DNA from: Latrodectus hesperus
Taxonomy: Eukaryota > Arthropoda > Arachnida > Araneae > Theridiidae
Assembly (NCBI GenBank): GCA_037975125.1
Contig: CM075850.1
Location: forward strand, 124,333,557 to 124,397,556
DNA length: 64,000 nt
Reading direction: 5' to 3'
In this document: positions 25,425 to 40,883 of the stretch, one piece after another
How the letters are laid out: each line of letters opens with the position of its first letter
How positions within the stretch are numbered: position 1 is the first letter of the stretch
The notes under the pieces: model-generated
Databases searched by the model: none
What the model was told of the DNA's origin: nothing
Seen by the model: the letters and a program-made list of their open reading frames with translations, nothing else
Translations under genes and position numbers: made by a program

Positions 25425-26771
25425 TAACAGAAGTAGACAGTTGAAAATTTGTAATAAAGCAAAAAGATTCGAAAATTCTATTTTACAATGAGAAATTGCT
25501 ACAGCCTGGAAGAGGAGTCGTTCTTTTATCTGAAAGGATGCGGGTTTGATACCAGCCGATCTTGTTGTACTGGAACTTCTATGAAAATTAAATATTCGTG
25601 GAATCTAATTCCCTTGTTGTTGTTGTTGTTGCTTATCCTCCATGTCTGACGGAGTCAGAGCTAGATCCACGAGTTCGTTGACTGTAAGGAAGTCGAAGAC
25701 TAAAAGAGGATTGCTAAAGAGATCCTCCCTAGAGAGACCCATGCAATCCAAAAGATGCTCAGGAGAAGCCTGATGATTTTGGCACTTGGTGCAGGTGACG
25801 AAAGTTTTCCTGCCCTCGTTGAAAGAGAGGCACTTAATATGACCGCTAGCAAGTCTTGAGAGAACAGTCCGGGTACGTCTGTCACATGGGAGGTCAAGGG
25901 ACAAACCCGGTTTTGATCCCTTGTACCAATTATGGGTGGGGGTGTTTCTAATTCCCTTTCATCAGTCTAATGTAAAAATATAGAATGCTGCGTACCAGCT
26001 CAGATGCCGATACTGTCATTTGGACATGGCTCAAAATCAAATCAAACAGGTGGTTGCATTTAACGTCTGAAATAGGTAGACGGGGACATAAATATAATAC
26101 TATATTTTTCATTTTCCTTATTTGTCAACAGCCATCACTTCTCTGCCACTGCAGGTCAGAAAGAAAAATTATTACCTCCTTAAATGCAAGGGAAATAAAT
26201 TTCCCAGCAGAAGTGCCAACATTTTCCCCCCTTAGGGTACGGGCACTGTAGGCCTTGGCCCACATTGGTTGTCGTGTTACGGAGTTTAATTTAGTTTAGG
26301 TTAACAGAAGTAGACAGTTGAAAATTTGTAATAAAGCAAAAAGATTCGAAAATTCTATTTTACAATGAGAAATTGCTACAGCCTGGAAGAGGAGTCGTTC
26401 TTTTATCTGAAAAGATGCAGGTTTGATACCAGCCGATCTCGTTGTACTGGAAATTCTATGAAAATTAAATATTCGTGGAATCTAATTCCCTTTCATCAGT
26501 CTAATGTAAAAATATAGAATGCTGCGTACCAGCTCAGATGCCGATACTGTCATTTGGACATGGCTCAAAATCAAATCAATCAGGTGGTTGCATTTAACGT
26601 CTGAAATAGGTAGACGGGGACATAAATATAATACTGTATTTTTCATTTTCCTTATTTGTCAACAGCCATCACTTCTCTGCCACTGCAGGTCAGAAAGAAA
26701 AATTATTACCTCCTTAAATGCAAGGGAAATAAATTTCCCAGCAGAAGTGCCAACATTTTCCCCCCTTAGGG
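25361..26771. repeat. 534-bp tandem duplication, first unit interrupted by a LINE
   Basis: Unit 1 is 25361-26237 (877 bp) and unit 2 is 26238-26771 (534 bp). Both start with tacgggcactgtaggccttg and end with ccccccttaggg. The difference of exactly 343 bp equals the LINE (333 bp) plus one 10-bp target duplication. Outside the insert I count only a handful of substitutions (for example tatcagc-flanking bases aside, ggatgcggg versus agatgcagg, and caaacagg versus caatcagg), so the duplication is recent. Each unit carries a tRNA-like patch (25500-25560 and 26380-26440) and a coincidental open frame starting MLRTSSDADT. Confidence 0.96.
25614..25946 (-). mobile_element. 5'-truncated LINE with (CAA)n tail and 10-bp target duplication
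   Basis: A 333-bp insertion flanked by tctaattccc at 25604-25613 and 25947-25956; the empty site is preserved in the neighbouring duplicate unit. The minus strand is open from end to end and encodes the C-terminal part of a non-LTR retrotransposon polyprotein: RLASGHIKCLSF, CTKCQNHQASPEHLLDC (a zinc-knuckle-like CxxC...H...C), and VFDFLTVNELVDLAL. The frame runs through aagcaacaacaa into a poly-Gln stretch and stops only in the target duplication. I associate this C-terminal pattern with LINE products common in araneoid spiders. Confidence 0.95.
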
Positions 26772-27140
26772 TATCAGCTTCCATCCCTATTCATCCGCTG
26801 AAACGGGAACGATTAAATGCTCGATAACCCCGCTTCTTTTCCCTCCTCCTGAAGAAGCAACCTCGCCGGGTGCCGACTTCACCCTTTCTCTGTGCGCTCG
26901 CCGGATAATTAAGATAATCAGTAATAGAACAGCGGCCAAGGAGACTCGGACAGTAACTTTCCAATCAGAGCTTCCAGGACGTGTGGCCCTCTTTTAAAGG
27001 GTGGAATCTACTCGGAGGAAGTGTGCCACGTTTGTATTTTTCGCGTGCCGCATCTTTTGTTCTGGGAAGAGAGATGTGCCGTCTGGAACCTTTTCGATTG
27101 AGATGCTAATTCGCTTAAAGCTTCGTAGAATGAATTTTGT
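26772..27140. promoter_or_regulatory. GC-rich intronic island, possible promoter or enhancer
   Basis: G+C-rich block with many CpG dinucleotides in an AT-rich intron. It contains a TATA-like cctttaaaaga on the minus strand near 26990 and homeodomain-type ATTA cores near 26910. No open frame with splice sites could be defended. Composition resembles the islands at 0.95-1.5 kb and 62.65-63.16 kb. Promoter or enhancer status is inference. Confidence 0.35.
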
Positions 27141-27286
27141 GGGGCGTTAATTAGGTTTCGAGTGAAATCCATCTTCGTTATATTTTCTCATTACTAGAAT
27201 TTATTACCAAACATTTTCTGCAAAAGTTTCATCAAGGTTGACGTTCTTTTGTTTAATGAAAGTGGATAGTGAGGATTCTCAATGTA

Positions 27287-27708
27287 CTTCTTCTTCTTCT
27301 TCTTCGAGTTGGGTTTGTATTATATTGGGCACCTCTGCTTTTATCAGCATTTTGTACCATTAACTCCAAACCCAATGTTTCCCAGTTCCAGTTGCTCGGG
27401 TCATCCACTTTATTCATAAAGTCCGATAATCCTTTAATGGAGTCTAGGTGTAATTCTCTAGTATGGATGATGCCTAACGAAGTTAATCTAGGGAGGGCAA
27501 GAGCCTTGCATTCGTAAATGATATGCTTGGCCGTTTTCTCTTGCGTATGACATTTCCTGCATATAGGGTCTTGCCGAAACAGTCCCATTTTATGGAGGTG
27601 TTTTTTGAAATAGTAGTGCCCAGTTATGAAGCCTACGATTATACGTATCTTCTGCCTAGAGCATCTTAGAGTTTCAGAGGCAATCCTCGCTGATGATCTA
27701 CAGATCAT
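27287..27708 (-). mobile_element. 5'-truncated LINE with (GAA)n tail and 12-bp target duplication
   Basis: Flanked by attctcaatgta at 27275-27286 and 27709-27720. The minus strand encodes a LINE C-terminus: SETLRCSRQKIRIIVGFITG, GHYYFKKHLHKMGL, and CRKCHTQEKTAKHIIYECKA, the CxxC...H...C knuckle found after the RNase H domain of Jockey/R1-type elements. The frame passes through the tail as poly-Arg without a stop. The ATG at 27726 that would open the frame lies in host DNA, so the first five codons are not element sequence. Confidence 0.93.
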
Positions 27709-27720
27709 ATTCTCAATGTA

Positions 27721-30023
27721 ACCCATGACTTAATGAAATAGCTCATTTTTAAATATTCATGTTTAAAAGCTTGTTTTATTCCATAGAAACTGGAATAGTG
27801 AGAATAAACAAGAATTTATTCGTTGAACTGAAAGTAATAAAGCAAAATTTACAAAAGAAATCGTAAAAATAAATTCACTTGTTTACGACTTTAGGTTATT
27901 ATGGCACATTTTCAAGAGAATGTTTTTTTTTATATATAGACTTGTTGATATGGATAAGCATAGCTATTTGTGTGCGGCTATTAGGATAAATACTCTTTCA
28001 CACATTTAAGTATTGATGAACATTAAAAATTTGGTTTAACATATTTCTTCATATAAACCCTACAAGATTTTCAAAAAACAATATTTCACTGAATGCAAAT
28101 ATTTTAGTTAGTTTGTTGTTATACGATTATGCACATGAGAATCCATTAGAAACAAACTATCTTTAAGAATTGACTCTGTAATCCTTGGTAAACATCTGCA
28201 ACTGAGTTGAGAGGTACAATCTTTAAACTGTTGACTTGAAAATTGGGCTCTTTTTTAATACTGAAGCCAGCAATATAAATATTCAATGAATAACAATGTT
28301 GACATTATTTTCTTCTTTTACGTTACTGAGTTTTTGCTATAGGCTCATGTTTTATTCTCAAGAACTGATTAGATCGGGAATTTAAGAAAAGATTCTCCTA
28401 CAAACATCTAAACTCGAGTTAAGAGCCAAACCCTTGTAATGCGTTGAACTGTAAAAACTATATTTCTCTGAATAAAATGGGAACTCTCAGATAAAAAAAA
28501 AGTATAAGTAAACTTCACAACACAAGCGTATATCGTATTCATTCTGAAATAGCCAACATTTTTTTGATTCTTCAAATACAACCTTTATCTATTTATACTC
28601 TGAAAAACAATTTTTATTTTTATTTCGGTTAAAATACATTCCTGAATTGTGCTGTCTTTCTACCTTTTGTTTATTGCATTTTTCCTATTTTAATTTTTGA
28701 TTCGTATGTGGGATTTTTTTTCACATCAAACTGTTTACCGTAATGGGGTGTACTAAATATTCCATAATTCTCATTTATTCATTTTTTATTATTCTAGTCA
28801 TTCATTTGATTTCAGTAACTGTTTTATCGATATTTCTCCCCTTTCTCTTTTAAATTATATTTGATTGTTAACTAAAAATTTATAGAATCATATATTTGAA
28901 ACAATTCGGTGACTATTAGAAAATGGCAGGAATATAGAATACATCAGTTAAGAGCAAACTCCATTAAAAAATTTTATTTTATTTTCCCCTAGAGCAATTC
29001 GTAGTTTACATATCTACAAACAATAGTATCTAGTTTACATGTTGAATGGGTTATTGACAGCGTGTGTTGGACAGTTCTATAGTAGTAAGCTGTCGCGACA
29101 AATTTGAATTATTATTGCTTTTTTAGAAGGGCTTTTCATAAATTAAAAGTCGCAAAACAACCCTGCATATACCCCACCAGATGTACGCACAAAAAGCAGA
29201 AATGCAACAATCTTCTTCTGTTATTCAATAGGGGCTGGAATCAAATCCGAGACCTTCCAGTCCTGCCGCTAGCCCATAATGAGCCATATGTTGAAGGAGA
29301 CAAGATCATTCATCACAATCTAGCATTCATATTACTAGCGCTACTTCGTCCTCTGGCGTAGATCTTAAAATGACGAAAAACTTTTAGTTTTATAGTTCAT
29401 CGTGTATGCTTGTTTCCTATTTAAAATAGATAATAAATTTACATTTTCACGCTTTTAAATTTATTCGTAATCACAATATTTTAGAGCCGCAAGTTTGTTA
29501 CATCGTTTCATTTGTAAGTTTTGGAATGAAATTCATTTAGATGTTTTCCTAACAGAATGGTTAATAAAATGTTAAGAACTGAAAGTAGGAGAACAAAAAC
29601 TTCCAGGAATAATGGTGAAAAATTATGTTGATAATAGGGGATATATTTGTCATGTTTAATTTCTAAAACTACAGTTAAACATTATGAAATAAGCAATTTA
29701 TATATCATTACTAAACAAATTATTGCCATTTTTTAAATTAACTCGCTTTCTTTGTTTATCTGGGTTTGACTCTGTAAAATATAAACAAAAATTAAATTGC
29801 TGCTCTCATTCACTTCAAATGCTATCAAATCCCTAATTATTTTGTATTCATTTATTTTCGGCAATTCTTAAAATTACTTTAATTAATTTTTGCTGCATCA
29901 CCATCTCACTAGCGTTGAATTGCCACACACTCGAGGAAAAAAAGCACCTTAAAAAAAGCACACACAGATATATGTGAGGGATTGATGAAAGGAAAACAAA
30001 AAAGGAGTACTATTGAAGCCTAC
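27721..30023. other. AT-rich intronic DNA, nothing firm
   Basis: Possible tRNA-like remnant on the minus strand near 29230-29290. Otherwise no repeat family or coding signal recognised. Confidence 0.5.
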
Positions 30024-30157
30024 CTTCATCTTTTGCAGAAGTCGAGGAATCAGTTGTCTTCGCTGTACTTTCTGTTTCGGGAGCCGAGCTATCTTTTACC
30101 ACTTGCTCTTCGGAGTTTTGTTCTTCTTTGCGAAGTGAATCGGTATCTCCATCGCTC
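30024..30157 (-). CDS. OXR1: OXR1-like gene, Ser/Glu/Thr-rich exon
   Basis: A 134-nt exon with a good acceptor (attgtcttctgcag) and donor (GAAG followed by gtaggc). The first G completes a Ser codon and the last G begins the Gly codon finished at 21274. Between them are 44 codons with no stop: it begins SDGDTDSLRKEEQ, continues NSEEQVVKDSSAPETEST and ends TSAKDE. The other two frames contain stops early on. The translation is acidic, Ser/Thr-rich and probably disordered, like the poorly conserved N-terminal region ahead of LysM in this family. No domain is recognised; assignment to the gene rests on strand, splice sites and matching phases. Confidence 0.82.
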
Positions 30158-30704
30158 CTGCAGAAGACAATTGATTATAAGCATTAACTTATATAAATCA
30201 ATAACTTCTTGTGTGTTATTTACTAGTCAAATTTTGTTATTTCATTCATTGAAAACAGTATTCATCAGTCTATTATTCTTTTTTAAATTCCTTGAAAGAA
30301 TTTTTTTAACCACAAAGTTGTTGTTTCTTTTGTTCCAGTTGGGATCAATGACTACATCAATTTAACGGTGCAAAGTGCAATTTGACTTAGAAAAGGTGCT
30401 TTGTATCTGTAGAGATGGTCGTGGTATTGTTCCCAAGTAGTCGCTAAGGAAAGATTTAATTATGCTCAGTTAAATGTACAATGGGTTGTTAGTCTGTGCT
30501 GCCATTAAATCCAAATATTGAACTGAGTCCTGGTGAAAGAAAATACAGTTTCATCAAGATAATGCAAGATCACATGTATCTGCATTCATCGGCTGTACTA
30601 TGAGCAAACTCGAATGGGAACTTTTGACACAAACTTCATATAGCCCTAACTTCCTTCCCCCAGACTTCAATCTTTCCTCTCATCCGCTGTTACATCTTGT
30701 TGGT

Positions 30705-31010
30705 GATCCCGCTGTGGCCTGGTCGGTTAGAGCATCGCTTTCATTATCGGAATGTAGTAAGTTCGAATCCCGGCTTAACCAAAGATCCATCGTGTTTGCT
30801 AATGGCAGATGGGGCACGTTAAAACTAGGCGTGGTCGCAATGTCGTCTAAGTGAAATGATACCTCAGAGAGTGGCAGACTATGTATTAGAGGTTTTCTGC
30901 CTGGTCTCTGTTTCAACATCACGAAGACTCCCCATCCGGCTAATTCTATCTAACTGGTAGAGTCCAAATCACGGCTAAGTACAAGGAAGCATGCTGGTGC
31001 AACAACAACA
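30705..31010 (+). mobile_element. SINE family G, intact with 13-bp target duplication
   Basis: tRNA-derived head gctgtggcctggtcggttag with B box gttcgaatcccggc, body with gtggtcgcaatgtcgtctaa and ggttttctgcctggtctctg, and 3' end atgctggtgc followed by (AAC)n. Flanked by acatcttgttggt at 30692-30704 and 31011-31023. Intact ends and a perfect duplication suggest a young copy. Confidence 0.95.
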
Positions 31011-31023
31011 ACATCTTGTTGGT

Positions 31024-32853
31024 ACTATCGAGTCCACACAGGAAATCGCCAATGGATCTGCTTTCGAACTGGCGATCACAAAGTTTCTGGGCTGAAGGCT
31101 TTTAAAAACCACCAAAATGTTGACGGAAAATCATAGATTTAGGTGGTGATTACTACCCCCACTAAAGGTACTGGTTTCATTATTATTTTTTTAACTTTAT
31201 TCATGAACTTTTTAGTGGAAAACCCAATGTTATTTTGTAAATTATTTAAAATAATTCTGGACCTTATTCTTTTATTTTAATAAGTATAGCAGAGAAATAT
31301 TTTTAGAATATTTGTAAAACGCAAAAATAGTTAAACATTGCTGTAATCAAAAACATTTATAGTTTAGGTTATGCTACTTTTGCTTTTGTAGTGTAATTTC
31401 ACTATTTGTAAGTAATATTTATTAGTTTATATATTTTACTATTTAATATAATTTTTAGTTTTTTCAATATTCATTTCAATAATTATTATTGGAAAATATT
31501 TTAAGCAAATTAGTAAATAATGTAATAATTAAATTTTAAAATAGTCAAATGTTATTTATGTTTAGCTTGTGTGATTTTCATTGGCTTATTATAGTTACAC
31601 CGTTATTTGAAAGTATATTTACTGATATTTTTTATTTATAGATATTGGTTTTTCCAACATGTATCTGAATATTATTGCAATATTTTAACCAAATAAGGAA
31701 ACCAGATAATTATTAAACATTTCAAAAAGGGACAACTATATTTGTTCAGACTATATTTGTTCAAAATTTCAGTTTCTAATCAGTTATAGAAATAATCATG
31801 AGATAATTTCTTTTTTTAAATAGTTTATAAATAAAAAATATTTAATAAATTTTCAAATTATTATTAAATTGTATGAAACCTTTTACAATAGGAAATGACA
31901 TGCATATTGAAAATAAAGGAGCAGTGTTTAATAAAGCTATTATTACGTAAAAAAATTATATAACAATATTTTGTAATATGATTAAACTTTAGTATAACAT
32001 TAAACTAAAGATTTAAATTTTAATATTTTACTACTATTTAATCCTATTACAATACATTTTGAAAAATTTAATAGAATTTTTATAACAAAAAATAGTTAAA
32101 AAGTTAAATTTTTAAAATAATAAAGTTCTTATTATCCTATTATTTTAGAATTATACAAAGAATTCTCAGAGCATAACAAATATGGTAAGGTGTCGAAATT
32201 TCTATAAAATAATCCGTAAAGATATAATGCAGTTGAAGTAGATTTATAGATTTCTAATTTCGTTTACCCGTGATGAAAAATACTAACTTTCATGTGTTGC
32301 TCTTAATAAAAAAATTTATATTTGCTTTTTTATTTTCGAGGATTAATATTCGATTACAATTTTGAATAAATTTATATCGATTCACTCATGAAATTATTTA
32401 ATATAAATGGTAATGAGATGACGATTTCAAAATGTCTTTAAGGAAAATTAAAATTACTAACGGTAACTAAACCTCATAATTACATCCTATTTGTTTTCGA
32501 AAAACTCAGCTAAGTTTTTCTTTTGTGAACGATAAACAAATTTAAATAAAGAAGAATAAAAAACAAGTTAGCATTTTTTTTCACTCAATAGAATTCTGAA
32601 ATTAAAAGCATTACCATGAAACGAGAACGATTACATTTATTTTTCTCCGAATTACCGAAGAGAGATAAAAGTAAAAAAAAGAGAGACTTGAATTCCTTTA
32701 AAATCTACTTAGCGTGTAAAAAAAGAGGGATAAAAAAGGGGAAAATATTTTCATCCCAATCCATTTATCATCTCTTTTTAAGAACTAGAGATTCTATTTG
32801 TTACATGCGTTAGGAGATGAGGAAAAAAACAGAAATAAATGCAAGTCTCTTAC
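31024..32853. other. very AT-rich intronic DNA, nothing recognised
   Basis: A short direct repeat actatatttgttca occurs twice at 31736-31762. No other structure recognised. Confidence 0.55.
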
Positions 32854-32907
32854 GATTGAGCTTCTGTTAGGGATTCCTTGCTGTGATAACTCTTCGACTT
32901 CTTTCCC
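32854..32907 (-). CDS. OXR1: OXR1-like gene, small exon
   Basis: A 54-nt exon between an acceptor (aatatttttcag) and a donor (AATC followed by gtaaga). One nucleotide completes a codon from the previous exon, then 17 codons encode GKKSKSYHSKESLTEAQ, and two nucleotides are left for the Ser codon finished at 30157. In the frame expected from the stronger donor of the previous exon (46305) this exon would hit TAA after about 13 codons, so its frame constrains that donor. The translation is basic then polar, with no domain. Intron 4 (30158-32853) is the shortest seen, 2.7 kb. Confidence 0.75.
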
Positions 32908-34164
<1,257 letters not shown>

Positions 34165-36326
34165 TACTAAATACTAATGCGACATTTAATGATGCATTCA
34201 TTTTCAAGCAGAAAATAACGTAAATATTGAAAATTGATCAGTAACTCTAATAGGTGTCAATAAAGAAAAAAATAGTGATATATTTAAATTGTTAACCATA
34301 ATGATGTGTGAAAACAGAAGAAACTTATTATGAATTGCTTAAATTTTCTTTAAAAATACCATGAATAAACAGAAATTTAAAAAATATGCTACGAAAATTA
34401 ATTGCCTGAAATTTTATAGAGTCATAAAACAACGAACAAGATTTCCTAAATGAATTGTCTTAGTTAAAAATTTTTGCTAATAACATCAGTTTTATTGCCC
34501 TAATAATGAATTTTACATTATTATTTTATCATTCATTTTACAAAATAAATAATCTCAGTTTTAATTCTATTTAATGGAATGTATCTGAAAATGAATATAT
34601 TCAAATATAATTTGCATTTTTCCAATATATTTAAATATGAACTAAATTTGATTGAGGAAACAAGACTGTATTGTTTGGTGAAGTTGCCATCTTAATAAAT
34701 CGACAAAGTGCAAATTTTTTAAATGAAAATTAAGATTAGGTTAGGTAACAGCCAAAAACTGTTTTGGAGCTTTATGCTCATAGGCTTATAGCTCGCATTT
34801 GAGTAAGATTGAATTTTTTCATTAAACTAATTTTCAGACGATGAATCTAAATAAATTTTGTAATTATTGCCAGATTTATAAATATGTCATAAAATGTTAT
34901 AATTAATTTGCAAGTGGTATCTAATATACAGATAATTTTTATAAATTAGACATTCCGAATATTTTTTATCACATATCTAGGTCTCCGTATTGATCTTAAA
35001 ATTGCCAATCAGTTAAGAGAAATATTCTTTGACAATTTACTTTTTAAATTTTCAAAATATGAATTGAGAACAAAGCGAAGGATATTGCTTAATGAATTCC
35101 AATTTGCATATTTAATTAGTTTAACCAGATTTTTAATATCATTTTCAAATTTTAAAAAGGATTCTTTTATAGTTAATAAATGCTAATTTTATTCATAAGC
35201 ATATACCATTCAATAGAGATGAACTCTAATGTAAGAAAATTAAGGAAATTGGCTTCATTTTTGTTAACAAATTTAGTTGAAAGAATAAATTTTACATGAT
35301 ACGATTTGCATGATGTTACATATATTGATTTTCATACATTATAGCATTATAGGCTTATATTTATATGTTTATATAAGCAAATTTCATTCCGTTAAGCTTT
35401 TTTAATAATTTTTGAAAAAATAATTAAAATACAAGCCTCAGATGTAATTTAAAACAAAAATATTACAAATTAAGTATTCAAAAAAATTTTTATATTCCTT
35501 CGATATATCACCAATAAAACCAATTTGTTTAAAATTATGGTAAATATTTTCACCCGATATCAATCAATGAGTATTTCCATTTGATATTTAAGAATGTAAA
35601 TGAGTATTTATACAAGCATTTTACTTTTATTTATATTTGCAAGATAATGATTTCCTTATCTACTTCTATTCGTTAAACTACTGATGTATTTAATCGTAAG
35701 ATTTCTATTCATTTTTTTATCATTATTATTAACGGCATACATTACATTTTTTAACAAAAGTATTAAAAAACTATGTTTTTTGCCTTAATCATTATTTAAG
35801 GATTAATAAGATAAAATATGTCAGTGTTTAACTATTGGACAACTTCCAGAAATTGAGTAAAATTGACTTATGTCTCAATTTCAAAGCATACTAATTGCAA
35901 AGAATAATTTTTGCCCCTCTTGTTTTTTCGTATATATGTTTCCATATTATTTCATTTGTATGTATTCATCAAATAACTAATTGTGTCCTTCAGGTAACAA
36001 TATGTAAACAATATTTTGCCACTACAATATTATAATTGCAAGTGTTATTATTTTGTTTGATAATCTATTCTGTGTATTTAAAAATATTCACAGCAAGAAG
36101 CTTAAGATGCTTTAATAAATAAATATTAAATAATAAATTTTTATTATTAATTAAAATAAAAATTAAAATAAAAATATTAAATAAAAATAAAAAAGTAATA
36201 TGTTATATGTGAATAATGGTCTCAAATAATTATTATAATTTAACTGACTATTTGGATAACATTTTATTTCCTACATAACTCTAGTCATCTTTACAAAACG
36301 GCTTAAAGTTTCAACAGATTAAAGAA

Positions 36327-36329
<3 letters not shown>
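34165..36329. other. AT-rich intronic DNA, nothing recognised
   Basis: No coding potential or repeat family recognised. Confidence 0.6.

Positions 36330-36397
<68 letters not shown>
36330..36397. repeat. (TA)n microsatellite
   Basis: Uninterrupted TA repeats, about 68 bp. Confidence 0.97.
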
Positions 36398-39223
<2,826 letters not shown>

Positions 39224-39540
39224 ATGAGGAGGACCTGAATGACGGTCCCTAACTTTGAAGCAATAGGTCACGGGTTCGAATCCTGGTTTGGGCATGAATG
39301 TTCCTTTCTCTCTCTATGTGAGTGTCTCTTTATCCTTTCAATTTCGGGGCGAAGATGGCATACCCACTGGGGGCTCCACTGCATAGGATGCTATCACATT
39401 TGCATATTGTAGCGCTGAATAAGTATATCCTAAGAGCAGCCGGGTATTATAAAAAAAATTCAAAAAGGGGGTTGCGAGCTCAGGTGTCATCTCGTCACTT
39501 GGCGGGCACTTGCTGATAGACGAGTTTTCCAAACTTTTTT
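39224..39540 (+). mobile_element. SINE family D
   Basis: tRNA-like head with B box cgggttcgaatcctggtttg, then gaatgttcctttctctctct resembling the segment after the head in families A and B, then a distinct 3' part with gcgagctcaggtgtcatctc and gtcacttggcgggcactt. Only one long copy is in the window. The 3' boundary is uncertain. Confidence 0.7.
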
Positions 39541-40048
39541 ACCTTAAGATCCACTGCGGGGGTAGCTTGCATCGCCGTAAATGTATGTCTTCTTAGAGTG
39601 ACACGATTTATATTAGAATTCTAAGGATTTAAGATTTAGTATTACATTATCAATAAATTAATAATAATGTATTACTCTAATAATAAAAATCTCTGCTGGA
39701 CTCATTCATTAAAAAAGTTAATAAAGTACTGGGAAATGATTAAACTCATTATTTGCTTAAAACCAAAATACTATTCTTCGATATGGCAGCTAAATACTAA
39801 TCTTTGAGCTAAATAATACTTAAATTTTCATTTTAACAATTCATATCCGTTTACATCTTTGTAGCGAGTGAATTTTCCTGAATGTATTAAAAGTAACTGA
39901 ATCAAACCAAACACCTATTATTTATTGATCAAATGAAAATTACGAAATTACCAGATCCAGAAGACCTAAAAATTTCATAGATAACTCATTTTGTGTCCTA
40001 GTTTGAATTAAGAAATAAATTCTGGGCTTAAGCTATAACCAAACCCAA
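39541..40048. other. AT-rich intronic DNA, nothing recognised
   Basis: Possibly includes the last bases of the family D copy; otherwise nothing recognised. Confidence 0.5.
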
Positions 40049-40060
40049 AACAAATTACTT

Positions 40061-40337
40061 GTTGTTGTTGTCGTGTGCCAGCTAGGCTGGTAATATGGGG
40101 TGCGCTGCTCCACTTTTTCAACTGAACCCTATTTTGGTGTGGAGTCCGACTTCTCCAGTACACACATGCCATAGGGACCCGTTTATAGGGTAGGCAACCA
40201 TTCCCACATCATTCATACAAGGAAAGGACAAAGACAGGATAGATAGAGAGAGAAATATCCATGCCCGAACCGGGATTCGAACCCAGGACCTCCCAATCCA
40301 TAAACAGGGACTCTGGCCTCTAGACAGGGTGGGCGGC
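40061..40337 (-). mobile_element. SINE family B with 12-bp target duplication
   Basis: Minus orientation. Tail (GTT)n at 40061 is (AAC)n on the element strand; the head lies at the high-coordinate end with gggattcgaacccaggacct. Direct repeats aacaaattactt flank it at 40049-40060 and 40338-40349. Confidence 0.95.
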
Positions 40338-40349
40338 AACAAATTACTT

Positions 40350-40881
40350 AAAGAGCTGAAATTGAGTGCGTAAAACAAATACTAACAATACATAATTTTA
40401 TAATTGCCTTTTCTTTGCATCATTTAATAGGAAAAAGTTATTTTTGAGAGTAATCTTTGATTTTGTTCGAAAAGACCCTATTTAAAACTTGCAGCTGCAC
40501 TAACGCTGTTTATGCGCCCTTCTGAAAATGAATTCATCAGTTAGAATAAATTTGAACCAATTCGAATGATTTAAATCAAATTCGACATTCCATTTGCCAG
40601 ACATGGATTTGCTGATTCGATTTCGAATTAATTCCATTTATTTCTCCCATTCCATCTGCTGCGAGGTCTGTCCTTTGGTTTTGGTTCACAGGAGAAACAA
40701 AGGACGCTCAGACAATAATGGACTCTTTCCGTCAGGCAGTTATATTTCACACTAATTACAGAATTAGTAGAGATTCGATAGAATTATAAATAAAATTATG
40801 CTGGATTTAGAATACATAAAACTCTGAAGCAAAGACCATCGGATTGCAATGTTTTATATCTTATAAAGAGACACACTAATG
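40350..40881. other. intronic DNA, nothing recognised
   Basis: Moderately AT-rich; 40640-40740 is more balanced but no exon with paired splice sites was found. Confidence 0.5.
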
Positions 40882-40883
40882 TA

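Noticed and set aside
25985..26251. Open frame MLRTSSDADT..., repeated at 26519
   Set aside because: Its second copy exists only because of the tandem duplication, and the two frames end differently at the unit boundaries; no motif recognised.
27709..27726. ATG start for the LINE frame at 27726
   Set aside because: The codons before 27708 are host DNA and target-site duplication, so this is not the element's start.
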